From contig CM075655.1 in NCBI GenBank assembly GCA_037953625.1, forward strand, positions 25,872,001 through 25,936,000: a stretch of DNA of 64,000 nt. The letters are read 5' to 3'. This document shows, one piece after another, positions 1-9,823 of the stretch. Origin of the DNA: Crotalaria pallida. Taxonomy: Eukaryota > Streptophyta > Magnoliopsida > Fabales > Fabaceae. Position numbers and translations under genes: made by a program. The notes under the pieces are model-generated. The model worked only from the letters and a program-made list of their open reading frames with translations. It was not told where the DNA came from and ran no database searches. Each line of letters begins with the position of its first letter. Within the stretch, counting starts at the first letter, position 1.

Positions 1-869
1 ATCTGGGCTGAGTCACGACCGACTCGAATATATTTTCAAAAACTCGAGTATATCCTAAAGAACAACTCTAGTATTTATGAATATATTCGAGTATTTTGAA
101 CTGTTTATATATACTCTCAGACTCAAGTTTTTTGCGACCCTCTTCTCTCTCGGTTTTCTCATATCTCTCTCCTCAAAACTCAGATTTTCCTCAAAGTTTT
201 GTCAAAACTTACTAGTTTTTCATCCTCTAAACTCTTCTCTCGGTTTTATCCTCCTCCAGATGCTCCAGCTCCTTCGATGTTTTGATGATGTTGACCTTTG
301 GATTTTATCTTAGTTTTCATTCTGTTTTTATCATGTTGGTCTTTGTTACATTTTCTGTATTTTGAGAACTTGGTGTTTTAAGACTTTGGGTTTATTATTG
401 CACCTTTGATTTGGACCTTTTATGATGTTTTTATGTTAATGAATTTGGTCTTCATTATGATGTTTGTGCAAAGCTTCAGGGGGAGCTCTTTATCGTTATT
501 ATATCTCCGTTTTATTTGCATAGTTGGTTATGGGGTTTTCCGATTATGCACCTCTCCTCCCTTGATCTTTTTCTAAATTGTTACATCTTTTTGGCGTATG
601 ACAAAAAGGGGGAGAGATATTACACTTGTCTTGTCTTGATATTGTTGCACCTAAAATCTCTAATTATGGTATATACTCTGATAATTGTTAAATTCTCTAA
701 TACCATAGGCTTGGTGCTAAAATTAAATTGTCATAACATCTTGCTCAAGCTGAATTTTTAGATAGGTGAAAAGTATCATATAGTGAGGGGGAGTTGCATC
801 TCCAAGTGGATCAAGCTTAACAAATGGATCAAGTGTTAATTATTTTGTCATCACCAAAAAGGGGGAGAT
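1..869 (+). mobile_element. Sirevirus-like Ty1/copia element, 3' internal region
   Basis: This is the stretch before the 3' LTR at 870. I see no convincing coding region. It contains repeated GGGGGAG tracts at about 479-485, 606-612, 785-791 and 861-867, two of them preceded by a tgacaaaaa or tcaccaaaaa context. Reiterated PPT-like modules are a known trait of Sireviruses. ACTCGAGT-type palindromes, some mutated, occur at 22, 42, 65 and 85, forming two pairs with 20-bp spacing. Gag-pol and the 5' LTR would lie to the left of the window. The assignment rests on LTR and PPT style, not on protein. Confidence 0.6.
856..868 (+). promoter_or_regulatory. Polypurine tract of the left Sirevirus-like element
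   Basis: The purine run AAAAAGGGGGAGA lies directly before the TG that opens the LTR at 870. This is the expected site for plus-strand DNA priming. Similar tracts occur upstream at about 606 and 785. Confidence 0.7.
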
Positions 870-1184
870 TGTGAATTCAATGCTCCTAATTATGAGGATT
901 ATGTTTTGATGATGACAAAATAATTAACAAATTATGCCTTGAAGATATTGCAACATCAACATCAACAAGAAGTCAAGAAAAGAAGACAAGTGCCCAATCA
1001 CTCTCAATCAAATATTAATTGTAAATTTCTAATTTATGTTGAGAGTGGTTGAGAGTGGGTAGAAATAGTTAGTCTCTTCTAGGAATAAATTTTTATATGT
1101 TTATTAAGTTGAGATTGACCAAAAATTAATACTTGAGAGGAAAAATAAAATTGAAAAATAATTTTTCCCATATCTGATCAAAAT

Positions 1185-1344
1185 ACTCGAGTATTTTGAT
1201 AAAGACTCGAGTATATACTCGAGTATTTATAGAAAAACTCGAGTATTTGTGCCAGGTCAGCAATTATGACCGTTAGTCTTGTTCGTGCACCAATTCACTC
1301 GTGACCGACCAAAAAGACTCGAGTTTTTACCAAAAGACTCGAGT
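1185..1344. repeat. Array of paired ACTCGAGT palindromes
   Basis: ACTCGAGT starts at 1185, 1205, 1217, 1237, 1317 and 1337, with a mutated copy (ACTCGTGA) at 1297. Spacing within pairs is exactly 20 bp (1185/1205, 1217/1237, 1297/1317/1337). Most copies extend to AATACTCGAGTATT-like longer palindromes. Confidence 0.9.
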
Positions 1345-2236
1345 ATTTTTGTCCAGTCAGCAAAAATGAACGTTGGAGAAACTCAAAAACCCAATTGAGG
1401 GCATTTGAGTCTCATCCAACCCCAAGAGAGAATTCAGAACCTTATTGTAAAATTTCTCTTTGAATTTGTGCAAGAACAAACAAGACAACAAGATCATATT
1501 GATTCAAGCTTTCTTAATTTCCTCTTCTCAAGTGTTAATTCCCAAAAAGCTCAACTTCTCACTCATATTGTCATTTTATTCCAAGTTGAGTTTTAGGCCT
1601 CAATTCTTACATTGAGCTGTGCTTATTTGTGCTAATCCATTGTGAGATTAGTAATACACATACAAAAAGCTTGATTATTCAAAGTCTTGGATTGTTCCCA
1701 AGCAAACCCTAAGTGGCTTAGGGTGTTGGAAGTCTTGAGAGGTTCTCAAGCACAAGACTAGGAGGTTCCTAGCCCGGTGGAGTTTCTTGAAGGGAGTTCA
1801 AGGAAGCTTTGTGAAGAGTTCTTCAATCACCGGAATCAAATTGGGGTAGAAATCAAGAGTTTGGTACACTCTTGAAAGGGTTAGGTTGAGTGAGGCCATT
1901 CTCAAGCAATCCTTTGTAATTTCTAACAATTTGATTATTAGTAGAAACTCCTAAGTGATTAGGAGGACTGGATGTAGCTCATTGTTGGAGTGAACCAGGA
2001 TAAAATTGCTTGAGTGTTGGTTTATTGCTTTTAATCTACTTTCTAGCTCAATAGACTTAAGTCATTTCAATCAATTAGGATTTATACAATTAGGTAGCAA
2101 GTTCAAGGAATCTTTGTGTTAAAAGTTATTTAGATTACTTGTTATTCTGTTGGATAAGTTCCTGTTTATTATTGAATTGATTTGAGTTAAATTGCTGAAT
2201 TTTCGTTTCTGGTTTTTCTGCTATCTGATAGTAAAA

Positions 2237-2307
2237 ACTCGAGTATTTCAGAAAAGACTCGAGTTGTTCATCCTGAAAAACTCGAGTATTTCACAAAAGA
2301 CTCGAGT
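2237..2307. repeat. Two pairs of ACTCGAGT palindromes
   Basis: Copies start at 2237, 2257, 2280 and 2300. Both pairs have a 20-bp period, as in the upstream array of the same LTR. Confidence 0.9.
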
Positions 2308-2443
2308 CTTTTGTTTCTGATTCCATAAAATTCAGTCTAAGCTCCATTCTTCAATTATCAATCGAAATATTTGGTATTAGTGCTTCAAAATACTATTCAC
2401 CCCCCCTCTAGTATTTGCTTAGCCCGCTTGTTGGTTTCCAACA

Positions 2444-3660
2444 GTGTTAGGGCTGCTGGACTTTGAGAGAAAGAGAGAGAGACGTAGGGAAAAGAGAAGA
2501 ATAAAAGTGAGAAGTGTTATGGGTTATGTGTTGGGATTTTCTTTTATTCAAATGTGGAAGATATTTGTGTGGCTCTCATTGGAGGCTTCTTGAGGAAGCT
2601 TGAATATGTGGACAGGATTCATTGGCTTCTTGAGGAAGCCATGAATAGTGACTTGATAGGGACATAAAGCAATGATGGCGACATAAAGTGAAAGATAGTA
2701 CATAGTACGGATGGTATGAATCCCAAAGGGCCAACAGCTCAACATGAGCTGGCACGGAGGAGCTAGGACGTGTCGGCTAGGATACTTCGGCTCGGTATGG
2801 AGGAATCGTAGTAGTCTGAGCTTCCATCTCGGATAATAGTGTGGGGTGCGCTGAGGTCGGCTAATCCGAGCTTGACAACAGGTTCCGCGTTTTACCCCAT
2901 TCAGATCGGCCGGGATCGGTCCTAGGTCCAATACCTACATACTAGGTCGGTTACCATGAGCTGGATGATGGCTACTCGGATCTTATAAGCTCGGTATGAG
3001 CTCAATAATACTGATGAGCTCGCTGATAATGAGATCGGTTGCACTAATGGGTTCGGTCATCATGAGCTCGGTTATGATGAGCTCGGATTGTTTGGCAATT
3101 ATGCACTCCTAGCTGATTGCTCGGTTCGGAGTAGTTTGGAAGCAAGAGGTCAGATTACTGCTCATGCTCAACAGATACAAAACCGACGTAGATGTTTAGT
3201 CGAAATGGCGTCGGCTTATGACACTAAATGTTTATTCGGTTAGTATGAGCCTAGTGCTACAACTCGGTTCTACCGATGAGTTCGACTTGTGACTCTGGAC
3301 GTCGTTCATTGGTCGGATGAGGGGTGATAGTTTAGAATAAGGTCGGTTTACAACTCTAAACCTCTTTTCGGTCGGCTAAGATAGAATTTGCTCGGACCCC
3401 GCTACACTTAACCCACTTGTTCTTTGCTAAAGTTTAATCTCTTCACAGACTGATTGTAATCGATTAACACCCCACAGTAATTGATTACACTAAGAGGTCT
3501 TTATGTACTGATGGTTTCTAACTTCATGGTATACTCCTTAACTCCAACATACACTTTGGCCACGAACACATTACTACATTCCAGCTTACTCTTCTGATTA
3601 TCCTTAGCTTAATTTAGACTTTTCCTATTTAAGCTTAAATTCAGAAATCGGAATGTTACA
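2444..3660. other. Unclassified repeat-like segment
   Basis: No supported gene is present. The segment is rich in GAGCTCGG-like words between about 2950 and 3090. It holds two copies of the interrupted palindrome GGCTTC-TTGAG-GAAGCC (2584-2600, imperfect; 2624-2640) exactly 40 bp apart. It also holds one pair of TAATCGATTA-type sites at 3457 and 3478, 21 bp apart. It starts TGTTAG at 2445 and ends GTTACA at 3660, so it could be an old solo LTR, but the flanking bases give no TSD. By position it lies inside the Athila-like element, between pol (outside the window) and the ORF at 4140. Confidence 0.4.
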
Positions 3661-4139
3661 ATTTTTAGTTTAGGTAGTTTATTATTTTTTTTTCTCTGCA
3701 TTTTCTGTTAAAAAAAAACATGGGTACAGACCAGGCGCGCCTGAGGCGCATGGCCTGGCGCGCCTGGGGCGCGCGTGCGTCTGGTGCCAATATGGCAGCC
3801 ACGCCTAGGGGGAGAGCCAACATTCCCCCCACTTTCACATTCATCCCCAATTAGAAAGTTAAGAACCCTAACCCCAATTCAATTCCCAATTCATAAATTC
3901 CATCATATTTCACCAAATTTCATCAAATTAATCACTCACACTTCCTTTAATCATCATTCTTATCATCAATCTCTCTTCTTTTTCATTCAAATTTTTCAAA
4001 AACACCATTCTCCTCCATACTCTTCTCAATTCGGTTTTTCAAAAAGAGGGCTAGGAAACACAAATTTTTCATTGTTTTGAGGTTTTGTGCTGCCTGCCAG
4101 GTGTGCGATAAATTGTCTTTTGCAATTTTTGAACTAAAA
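3661..4139 (+). other. Leader before the Athila-type 3' ORF
   Basis: No coding region is supported. It contains a GC-rich block at 3731-3779 with two GCGCC-TGRGG-CGC palindromes. An AT-rich leader with no obvious signal follows, up to the preferred start codon at 4140. Confidence 0.5.
3737..3772. repeat. Pair of GC-rich palindromes upstream of the Athila-type ORF
   Basis: GCGCCTGAGGCGC at 3737-3749 and GCGCCTGGGGCGC at 3760-3772 are spaced 23 bp apart. The same word recurs in this element's LTR at 7360, 7383 and 7431. Confidence 0.9.
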
Positions 4140-5399
4140 ATGTTGAGAAGGGGAAAGAGGCCAATGGTGGAAACTAGTGGAGAGATTGGAACGACTTTTG
4201 AGCATCTAAAAGTCGCTGAAATTCATTATGGAAAGATGATTAAGAGGAGAGTGCAACCGGAAATAGGCATGGTCCTTAATGAGACCGTTTCCGGTCAGCA
4301 GGTGGTTGGTTTGAATGGTGTGGAGGAGGTGATGGAAGTGGTAAGAGTGAACAAATGGGAGTCGTGGGTTAGAGGTCCACCAGAGTTTTTAAGTCAGAAA
4401 CTGGTTTGGGAGTTTTATTCGCATGCGTGGTGGCGTGCACAGTTAGAAAAAAAGGAGGAGTTGTTGCATGGAACGGTTGAGCATACGAGGGTTGCGTATG
4501 TGAGGGGCAAAGAGGTCCCGTATGATGCTACTACTATAGCACGTGTCCTACGCCTTCCGAGCTATGCACCTCATATGGCCCCCGCCTTGTTCAACACGGA
4601 GAGTTATGATGATGATGGTATGTATTCTCTGGATATGCTTCAGAGACATTTGTTCTTGGCCGGAAAATCGTGGAATTTAAATATTAATCAAAGGCCAAAA
4701 CATGTGTCTCAGAGGAATATGCAGGGTGCTGCCCGGTTTTGGGTCTGGTTCATCATGCACAACTTGTACCCCCATTCCCATGATACTGAGATTTCCCCAG
4801 CCATATGTCGTCTAGTGTATGCCCTTAAATCCTGTGTCGTAGTTGATGTGGCGTCGCTGATTTCTGATCAGTTGCACCGCTTTGCCCTGAGTGATAAGGG
4901 ATATGTGGGATTCCCTTGGGTTATACACCAGTTATGTGCTGATGTGGGGGTGGTGCCTGGGAATGATGAGGCGAAGGAGATTAAGAGAGCCACCATGCTA
5001 ACTAGAGCTGTCTGGGACAATTATGTTGTACTTGCTATTAGGACAGCCAGGGAGGATAGACACCCACCCATTATTCTTGACCCACAGCCTCCAGTTCAGG
5101 ATAGAGCAGGATCTTCTCGCCGACCGGCACAGTCGTCGGATGGTGTGGAGGACCTGCGGGTTATGATGCAGTCCATGAAGAGGGAGCAAGCACTGCAGGG
5201 GCGGTACTTGAGGCAGCAGGCTGAGTTCCAGCGTGTTCAGTTACGCAGGGATGAGGTCCGTGATGATATTATGAGAGCCTGGAGTGTTGATCAGGGGTAT
5301 GCTTTTGATCTGCCCCCTTATTCGGACTATGAGAGGAGTCTGTTGGACTATCCGGTGGATGTGCCCGAGCCTGATGCTCGTGGGATGGATGAGGACTAG
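4140..5399 (+). CDS. Athila-type 3' ORF, putative plant transposon protein domain
   Basis: The intact frame gives about 419 residues from the ATG at 4140, which opens MLRRGKRPMV. An in-frame ATG at 4077 would add 21 residues of weak-looking sequence, so 4140 is preferred. The middle part (words EFLSQKLVWEFYSHAW, AYVRGKEVPYDATTIA and QGAARFWVWFIMHNLYP) resembles the 'putative plant transposon protein' domain (PF20167-like) found in the ORF downstream of pol in Athila-type elements. The C-terminal third is charged and Arg/Gln-rich (RVMMQSMKREQ, LRQQAEFQRVQLRRDE), consistent with a coiled coil, and the tail is acidic. I see no signal peptide or clear membrane segment, so the frequent label 'env-like' is not supported here. 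Function is unknown. The uninterrupted frame suggests a fairly recent element. Confidence 0.7.
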   Translation: MLRRGKRPMVETSGEIGTTFEHLKVAEIHYGKMIKRRVQPEIGMVLNETVSGQQVVGLNGVEEVMEVVRVNKWESWVRGPPEFLSQKLVWEFYSHAWWRAQLEKKEELLHGTVEHTRVAYVRGKEVPYDATTIARVLRLPSYAPHMAPALFNTESYDDDGMYSLDMLQRHLFLAGKSWNLNINQRPKHVSQRNMQGAARFWVWFIMHNLYPHSHDTEISPAICRLVYALKSCVVVDVASLISDQLHRFALSDKGYVGFPWVIHQLCADVGVVPGNDEAKEIKRATMLTRAVWDNYVVLAIRTAREDRHPPIILDPQPPVQDRAGSSRRPAQSSDGVEDLRVMMQSMKREQALQGRYLRQQAEFQRVQLRRDEVRDDIMRAWSVDQGYAFDLPPYSDYERSLLDYPVDVPEPDARGMDED

Positions 5400-7075
5400 T
5401 TAGGGGTTATTTGTTTTATTTTGATATATCTGATGTATTTCCCCACCCCACTCTGTACCTGTGATATTATTTGAGTTTGCCTGTTTAGGATTTATTTTTT
5501 TTATGCATGGATTTTTATTTTGATTATTATCTTGTTGCATCTGTATTCCTGAGTTTTGTGCAGGTGTGATTGTTGTCCCCTACCATTAGTGGTGCTTTGT
5601 TGCATTAGTGCTAACCTTTGCAGGTATTAAGTTTGGGGGAGTAACATATCACTTGTGTCTATTGCTATTGTGTGGATGTGATAGGTAGTATTCTTAATTT
5701 TTATCCTTGTCATTTTTGGTTAGTTTTTTTTTAGTATAGGTTTTTAATTTTTATTTTGTAGTTTTTAGGTAGAGTAGTTTGCTTGAGGACAAGCCAACCT
5801 CTAAGTTTGGGGGAGAGGATACAAAATAAAAATTGATTTTTCCAGACTTGAATTATTTCCCCATTTTTGGTGTTGGTTTGTGTCTCTAGTGAAAGTAGGT
5901 GATTATTCTAGATTTAGGACTTTTTCTCTTTTGATGCATGTATATATTTAGTTTAGGACTTAGACTCATTGGCATTAGAATTTGTTTGATTGAACTGAAT
6001 ACGATTGCGGTGACTGGATTATTTCGACAAAGGCATTCAGGACTTGTGATTAGTGAACTGACTTTAGCCAAGTGTGAGATTTTGAGCCTATTGAGGGGTA
6101 AATTTTATTAAGATATTCTAATTTTGAGACCCCTATTCTTTCATGAGTGTGTTCACTTTGATATTGTCTTCTAGAACTTGACCTGTGACCAATTCAAAAT
6201 TGATAATTGATTGCATGCATTAAGATGATTAAGGCACCTAGGATGTGTTTTTGTGGCCTTCAGATGTTTTGAATTGACAATTTTCCCTTAGTTGCCCATT
6301 TTGAGCCTTATAATGATATATATTTTATTTTTTTTTCTTTGGTACCCTGCATTAATTGAGTGATTTTATTGTGAGTACCTTGGGAATTGTGGATGAGCAA
6401 TTAAGTGGAATGTGATGCAAAAGAAAGAAAGTGAAAAGTGTATGAGTCCTAATTCTCTTCCAATGAAAGAAAAAAAAAGAAAAGAAAAAAAAAAGTAATA
6501 AATCAAATGAAAAGTGAAAAGGAAGAGAATAGAAGAAAAGGAATTTGGAAAAGAAAGGAAGAGTAAAATGTTCCTCATGTGAGTGTGAGTCTTTATTGTA
6601 TCCATTGCTCATTCATGGTTTTTGAGGGAAACTTGTTTTTGTAAATATTTTTGCGAGTTAGCCCTTTGTTTTATCCCTTCTTTCTTTTATCCCACCTAAC
6701 ACTTTTAGCCATGGCCCCATTACAACCAAAAATAAGACCTTTTGATTTTTGCATACTTTCAATAATTTCAGTGGAGATATTGGTCTATGGTCAAGCCTAT
6801 GGTAACACATTATCATTGATTGAACTTGAGTGAATTGAAAATATAACCCATATACACTTTTGAGAGAAACAATTGAGAGGTTGAGAGTGTTCGCTAATTT
6901 TGAGTTCTGGATGGGATTGTTATGTTAACCAGTATGTAATTGTAAATAGGTCATGATAATAAGTATCGAAGTAGATGAGTCGTAGTCTTAGATTAGGTGT
7001 ATTCATGTTGATTTAGGGAATTTGTCTTTTGTTTAGAATTTTTATTTTACTTTTTCCTGGGACATGCAAAATGCT
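5400..7075 (+). other. Athila-type non-coding tail between ORF and PPT
   Basis: No gene is supported in these 1.7 kb. It contains two extra PPT-like copies of AAGTTTGGGGGAG (5629-5641 and 5803-5815), the Athila-typical GCTTGAGGACAAGCC at about 5781-5795 and a purine-rich block at about 6415-6575. Long 3' non-coding regions are normal for Athila elements. Confidence 0.6.
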
Positions 7076-7088
7076 AAGTTTGGGGGAG
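7076..7088 (+). promoter_or_regulatory. Polypurine tract of the Athila-like element
   Basis: AAGTTTGGGGGAG is directly followed by the TG that starts the LTR at 7089. It is identical to two upstream copies at 5629 and 5803. Confidence 0.75.
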
Positions 7089-7359
7089 TGATTTGGGTCT
7101 GCTATATATAGTTTTTGGACTTCATTTAACTCTCTTTTACTTTGATTTGGCTTGTTTTATAGCAAACTTAGGACCTTTTTATTAGTTTTTAGGAATTTTA
7201 GTGATTGTAGTTTTCCATGAACTTTTTGATTGTTTGTTCAGTGTTTCAGGTGATTTTGGAAGCTCAAATGCAAAAATAAATTATGGAATTGGAAAGAGCA
7301 TTCAAAGACCTTGAAGTAGGAAAAAGAACGGAGAAAATCGGAGCCGAAAGCAGGTCCAC

Positions 7360-7443
7360 GCGCCTGGGGCGCGTGGACGCGTGCGCCTGGGGCGCGCCTG
7401 TGAGAAAAAGACCAGCATCAGCATTGGCGTGCGCCTGGGGCGC
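7360..7443. repeat. GC-rich palindromes in the Athila-like LTR
   Basis: GCGCCTGGGGCGC starts at 7360, 7383 and 7431. The first two are 23 bp apart, the same spacing as the pair at 3737/3760. The surrounding LTR is AT-rich, so the cluster stands out. Confidence 0.9.
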
Positions 7444-8725
7444 GCGTGCATCAGAAAAGCCCAATTGGGCCAAAACCTTCAGAAATTGATTGGGATTCTA
7501 CTTAGAGATAGATTGTAATTATAAATTAGTGATTTAGAATTAGGTTAGGCAGCCAATTCAGAGGAGAAAATAGATTTTAGATTTGAAGAGGGAGATTACC
7601 AATAATTGGAGCATTTGAAGATTGAAGAATTTGGGGTAATTTGTCTATGAATTTCCCTATTATGTCTTTTCTTCTTCTTATTCTTATGTGTACCTAAAAC
7701 CCTCATGTTAGGAACACGGTGAATTTGTATGGCGTAGCTTATTTTAATTTGTAATTTAGGATTTTGCTGTTTTTGATTCATGCATTAATTGAGTTTTTAT
7801 TTTATACATAAACCTGATCAATTTATGTTTTGGATTTCTTAATTCACAACGAGAGTTGGGATTTTGATTAGGCCATGCAATTAATGGTATAATCAGTCCA
7901 AAATATAGAGATATAATTGGATGATTATATGGCTTTATGTAACATCCCTCGTTTCCTTAAAAAGAATTTCACTTATTATTGAGACGTGTTGGAAAAGTCT
8001 GAGTAGGAAAATTTTTCAAATGAATGTGGTACTCAAATTTAAACCATGTATTGGAACTAAATTCGGTAGAATGAGTAATTATTTGCTGAACATTTTAGAA
8101 TCCTTTTGAGATAACCTTTGTAGTACAAAATAGCTTTCAAAAATAATTTAGTTATTAGGTCATCCCAGGAAATCAACTTTAACAATACTTCCTTCGTGCC
8201 AAACGGATAAAGTATGAAAATCTAAGTTTTCTCTTGGATACATCTCTCAAAATATATACATTGCTTCCATTATCAAACATAGAGACGTTCCAGAGCTGGT
8301 CACTGGTTCTTCATCCATTCGTTCATCTGGTTGAGTCCTCAGAGTTGTACAAAAGAGTCTCTATCCCATGATGACTTAGTACTTCATGAACTTAAGGGTC
8401 GTCCAATTCCTTTAGTCTTTAGGTGGTCTAGGTACCTTGTCAAAACCTATTAAGGGCAGGGGTAAGCTTATACATTCGCATTATCAAATAAGAATAAAGT
8501 CCTAACACCCAAAAGTAAGCACCCATCATGATAGAAATGCATAACCATGAGCACTCGCCATTTCATTTATTTCTCTTTCCAAATAGGTGGAATGATGCAT
8601 GCTTCCCGTCTCTCGATTCCTGAGATTCTTCAACTAATCACTCAGATGAACGTCCTTCCATAACACCATTGTATTCCCAGAATACAAATAATATGTTTTC
8701 AAACATATGGCGTACTTGCTTGGAA

Positions 8726-9135
8726 GTGATAAAAACGTCACACTATCTGGTGAACGTCACGTCGCCCAAGGACGTAAACCTATCACTTTTCAATATGCAC
8801 TGGGTGTGATAAAAAACGTCACCACATCTTATGAACGTCACGTCGCCTAAGGACGTAAACCTTATCACTTGTGATACACAACAGAGGTGATAAACAACGT
8901 CACCATGTCTGATGAACGTCACGTCGCCTAAGGACGTAAACCTTATCACTTGTGTGCACCACACACTTCTCAAGAAACAACGGGTGTGATAAAAAACGTC
9001 ACCACATCTGATGAGCGTCACGTCGCCTAAGGACGTAAACCTTATCACTTGTGTAACACAACAGAGGTGGTAAACAACGTCACCATGTCTGATGAACGTC
9101 ACGTCGCCAAAACGTAAACCTTACCACTTGTCTGC
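8726..9135. repeat. 80-bp minisatellite in the F 3' LTR, five units
   Basis: Units begin GTG(A/G)TAA at about 8726, 8806, 8887, 8986 and 9067, giving periods of 80, 81, 99 and 81. Each holds GAACGTCACGTCGCC and is bounded by inverted GTGATAA ... TTATCAC words, so a unit can fold into an imperfect hairpin. The partner LTR has four units (about 16782-17091). A 119-residue open frame on the minus strand here follows from the repeat and is not called a gene. Confidence 0.85.
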
Positions 9136-9505
9136 AACACACCGTTAAACCATCAAACCAACAGTATACCACATACTGCCCACATTGTCCACCTCAATGT
9201 GTCATCGAGCAAGTAGTAACATTTGGCACTCCCAGAGGCCCTCCTCATGTTCCAAAAACATGACACAACGATAACTCGTCACCGTTCACGGTGCATGAAT
9301 GCTTGCAAGTATTCCCTCAAGATTATTCGTTAATCTCATCGTATACAATATGTAATGAATTCATCAATGAGATATATCAATTTCCATGCTTAGGGATTAT
9401 GGTATTTATTAAAGGAAGTATCACACTATTTCCTTTAAGTGTCATTAGGTTTAAATGGAAGTGGTTAGATTAAAAAATGGTGTTTTCTCAACATTTTAGT
9501 AAAAG

Positions 9506-9823
9506 ACTCGAGTAGTAGCTTCAATACTCGAGTAGTTCTTCAATTTCATGAAATTGTGTATCAGACTGCCCAGAATACTCGAGTATTTCACAAAATACTA
9601 GAGTATTTTTCAGCCCCAAAATACTTGAGTGTTTCACAAAATACTAGAGTACTTTTCAGCCCAAAATACTAGAGTATTTCACAGAATACTAGAGTATTTT
9701 GCAGCCCAGAATACTAGAGTATTTTACAAAATACTAGAGTATTTCGTGATCTTATGGGAAGCTTGCATCAGAAAATACTCGAGTGTTTTACCAAATACTC
9801 GAGTGTTTACCAAATACTCGAGT
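9506..9823. repeat. Array of paired ACTCGAGT/ACTAGAGT palindromes in the F 3' LTR
   Basis: Starts are at 9506/9526, 9577/9597, 9623/9643, 9668/9688, 9713/9733, 9777/9797 and 9816. Spacing within pairs is 20 bp throughout, and the last step is 19. A further pair lies at 11093/11113. Central bases vary (CTCGAG, CTAGAG, CTTGAG) while the spacing is kept. Confidence 0.92.

Larger units (their letters stand above)
870..2443 (+). repeat. 3' LTR of the left Sirevirus-like copia element (1574 bp)
   Basis: It starts TGTGAATTC just after a PPT and ends CCAACA, with TG/CA termini. The size of about 1.6 kb fits Sirevirus LTRs. It contains ten ACTCGAGT-type palindromes: four at 1185-1244, three at 1297-1344 (one mutated) and four at 2237-2307, counted by start with one degenerate. 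The LTR is AT-rich and has no coding capacity. No partner LTR is in the window, so the right border is inferred from the terminal CA and the following change of sequence character. The TSD cannot be confirmed. Confidence 0.7.

Noticed and set aside
2548..2931. 127-codon minus-strand frame
   Set aside because: No recognisable domain, lies in a repeat-like segment with word repeats, and lacks any supporting context.
2445..3660. Complete solo LTR with TG...CA ends
   Set aside because: Ends are suggestive, but the five bases on each side (aacag and atttt) do not match and no partner is present; kept as unclassified.
4077..4139. Start of the Athila-type ORF at 4077
   Set aside because: The 21 extra residues are Cys/Phe-rich and unlike the rest; the ATG at 4140 gives a basic start typical of such ORFs.
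8743..9102. 119-codon open frame on the minus strand with repeated FTSLGDVTFIR words
   Set aside because: It is the translation of the F LTR minisatellite; the repeat alone explains the open frame.
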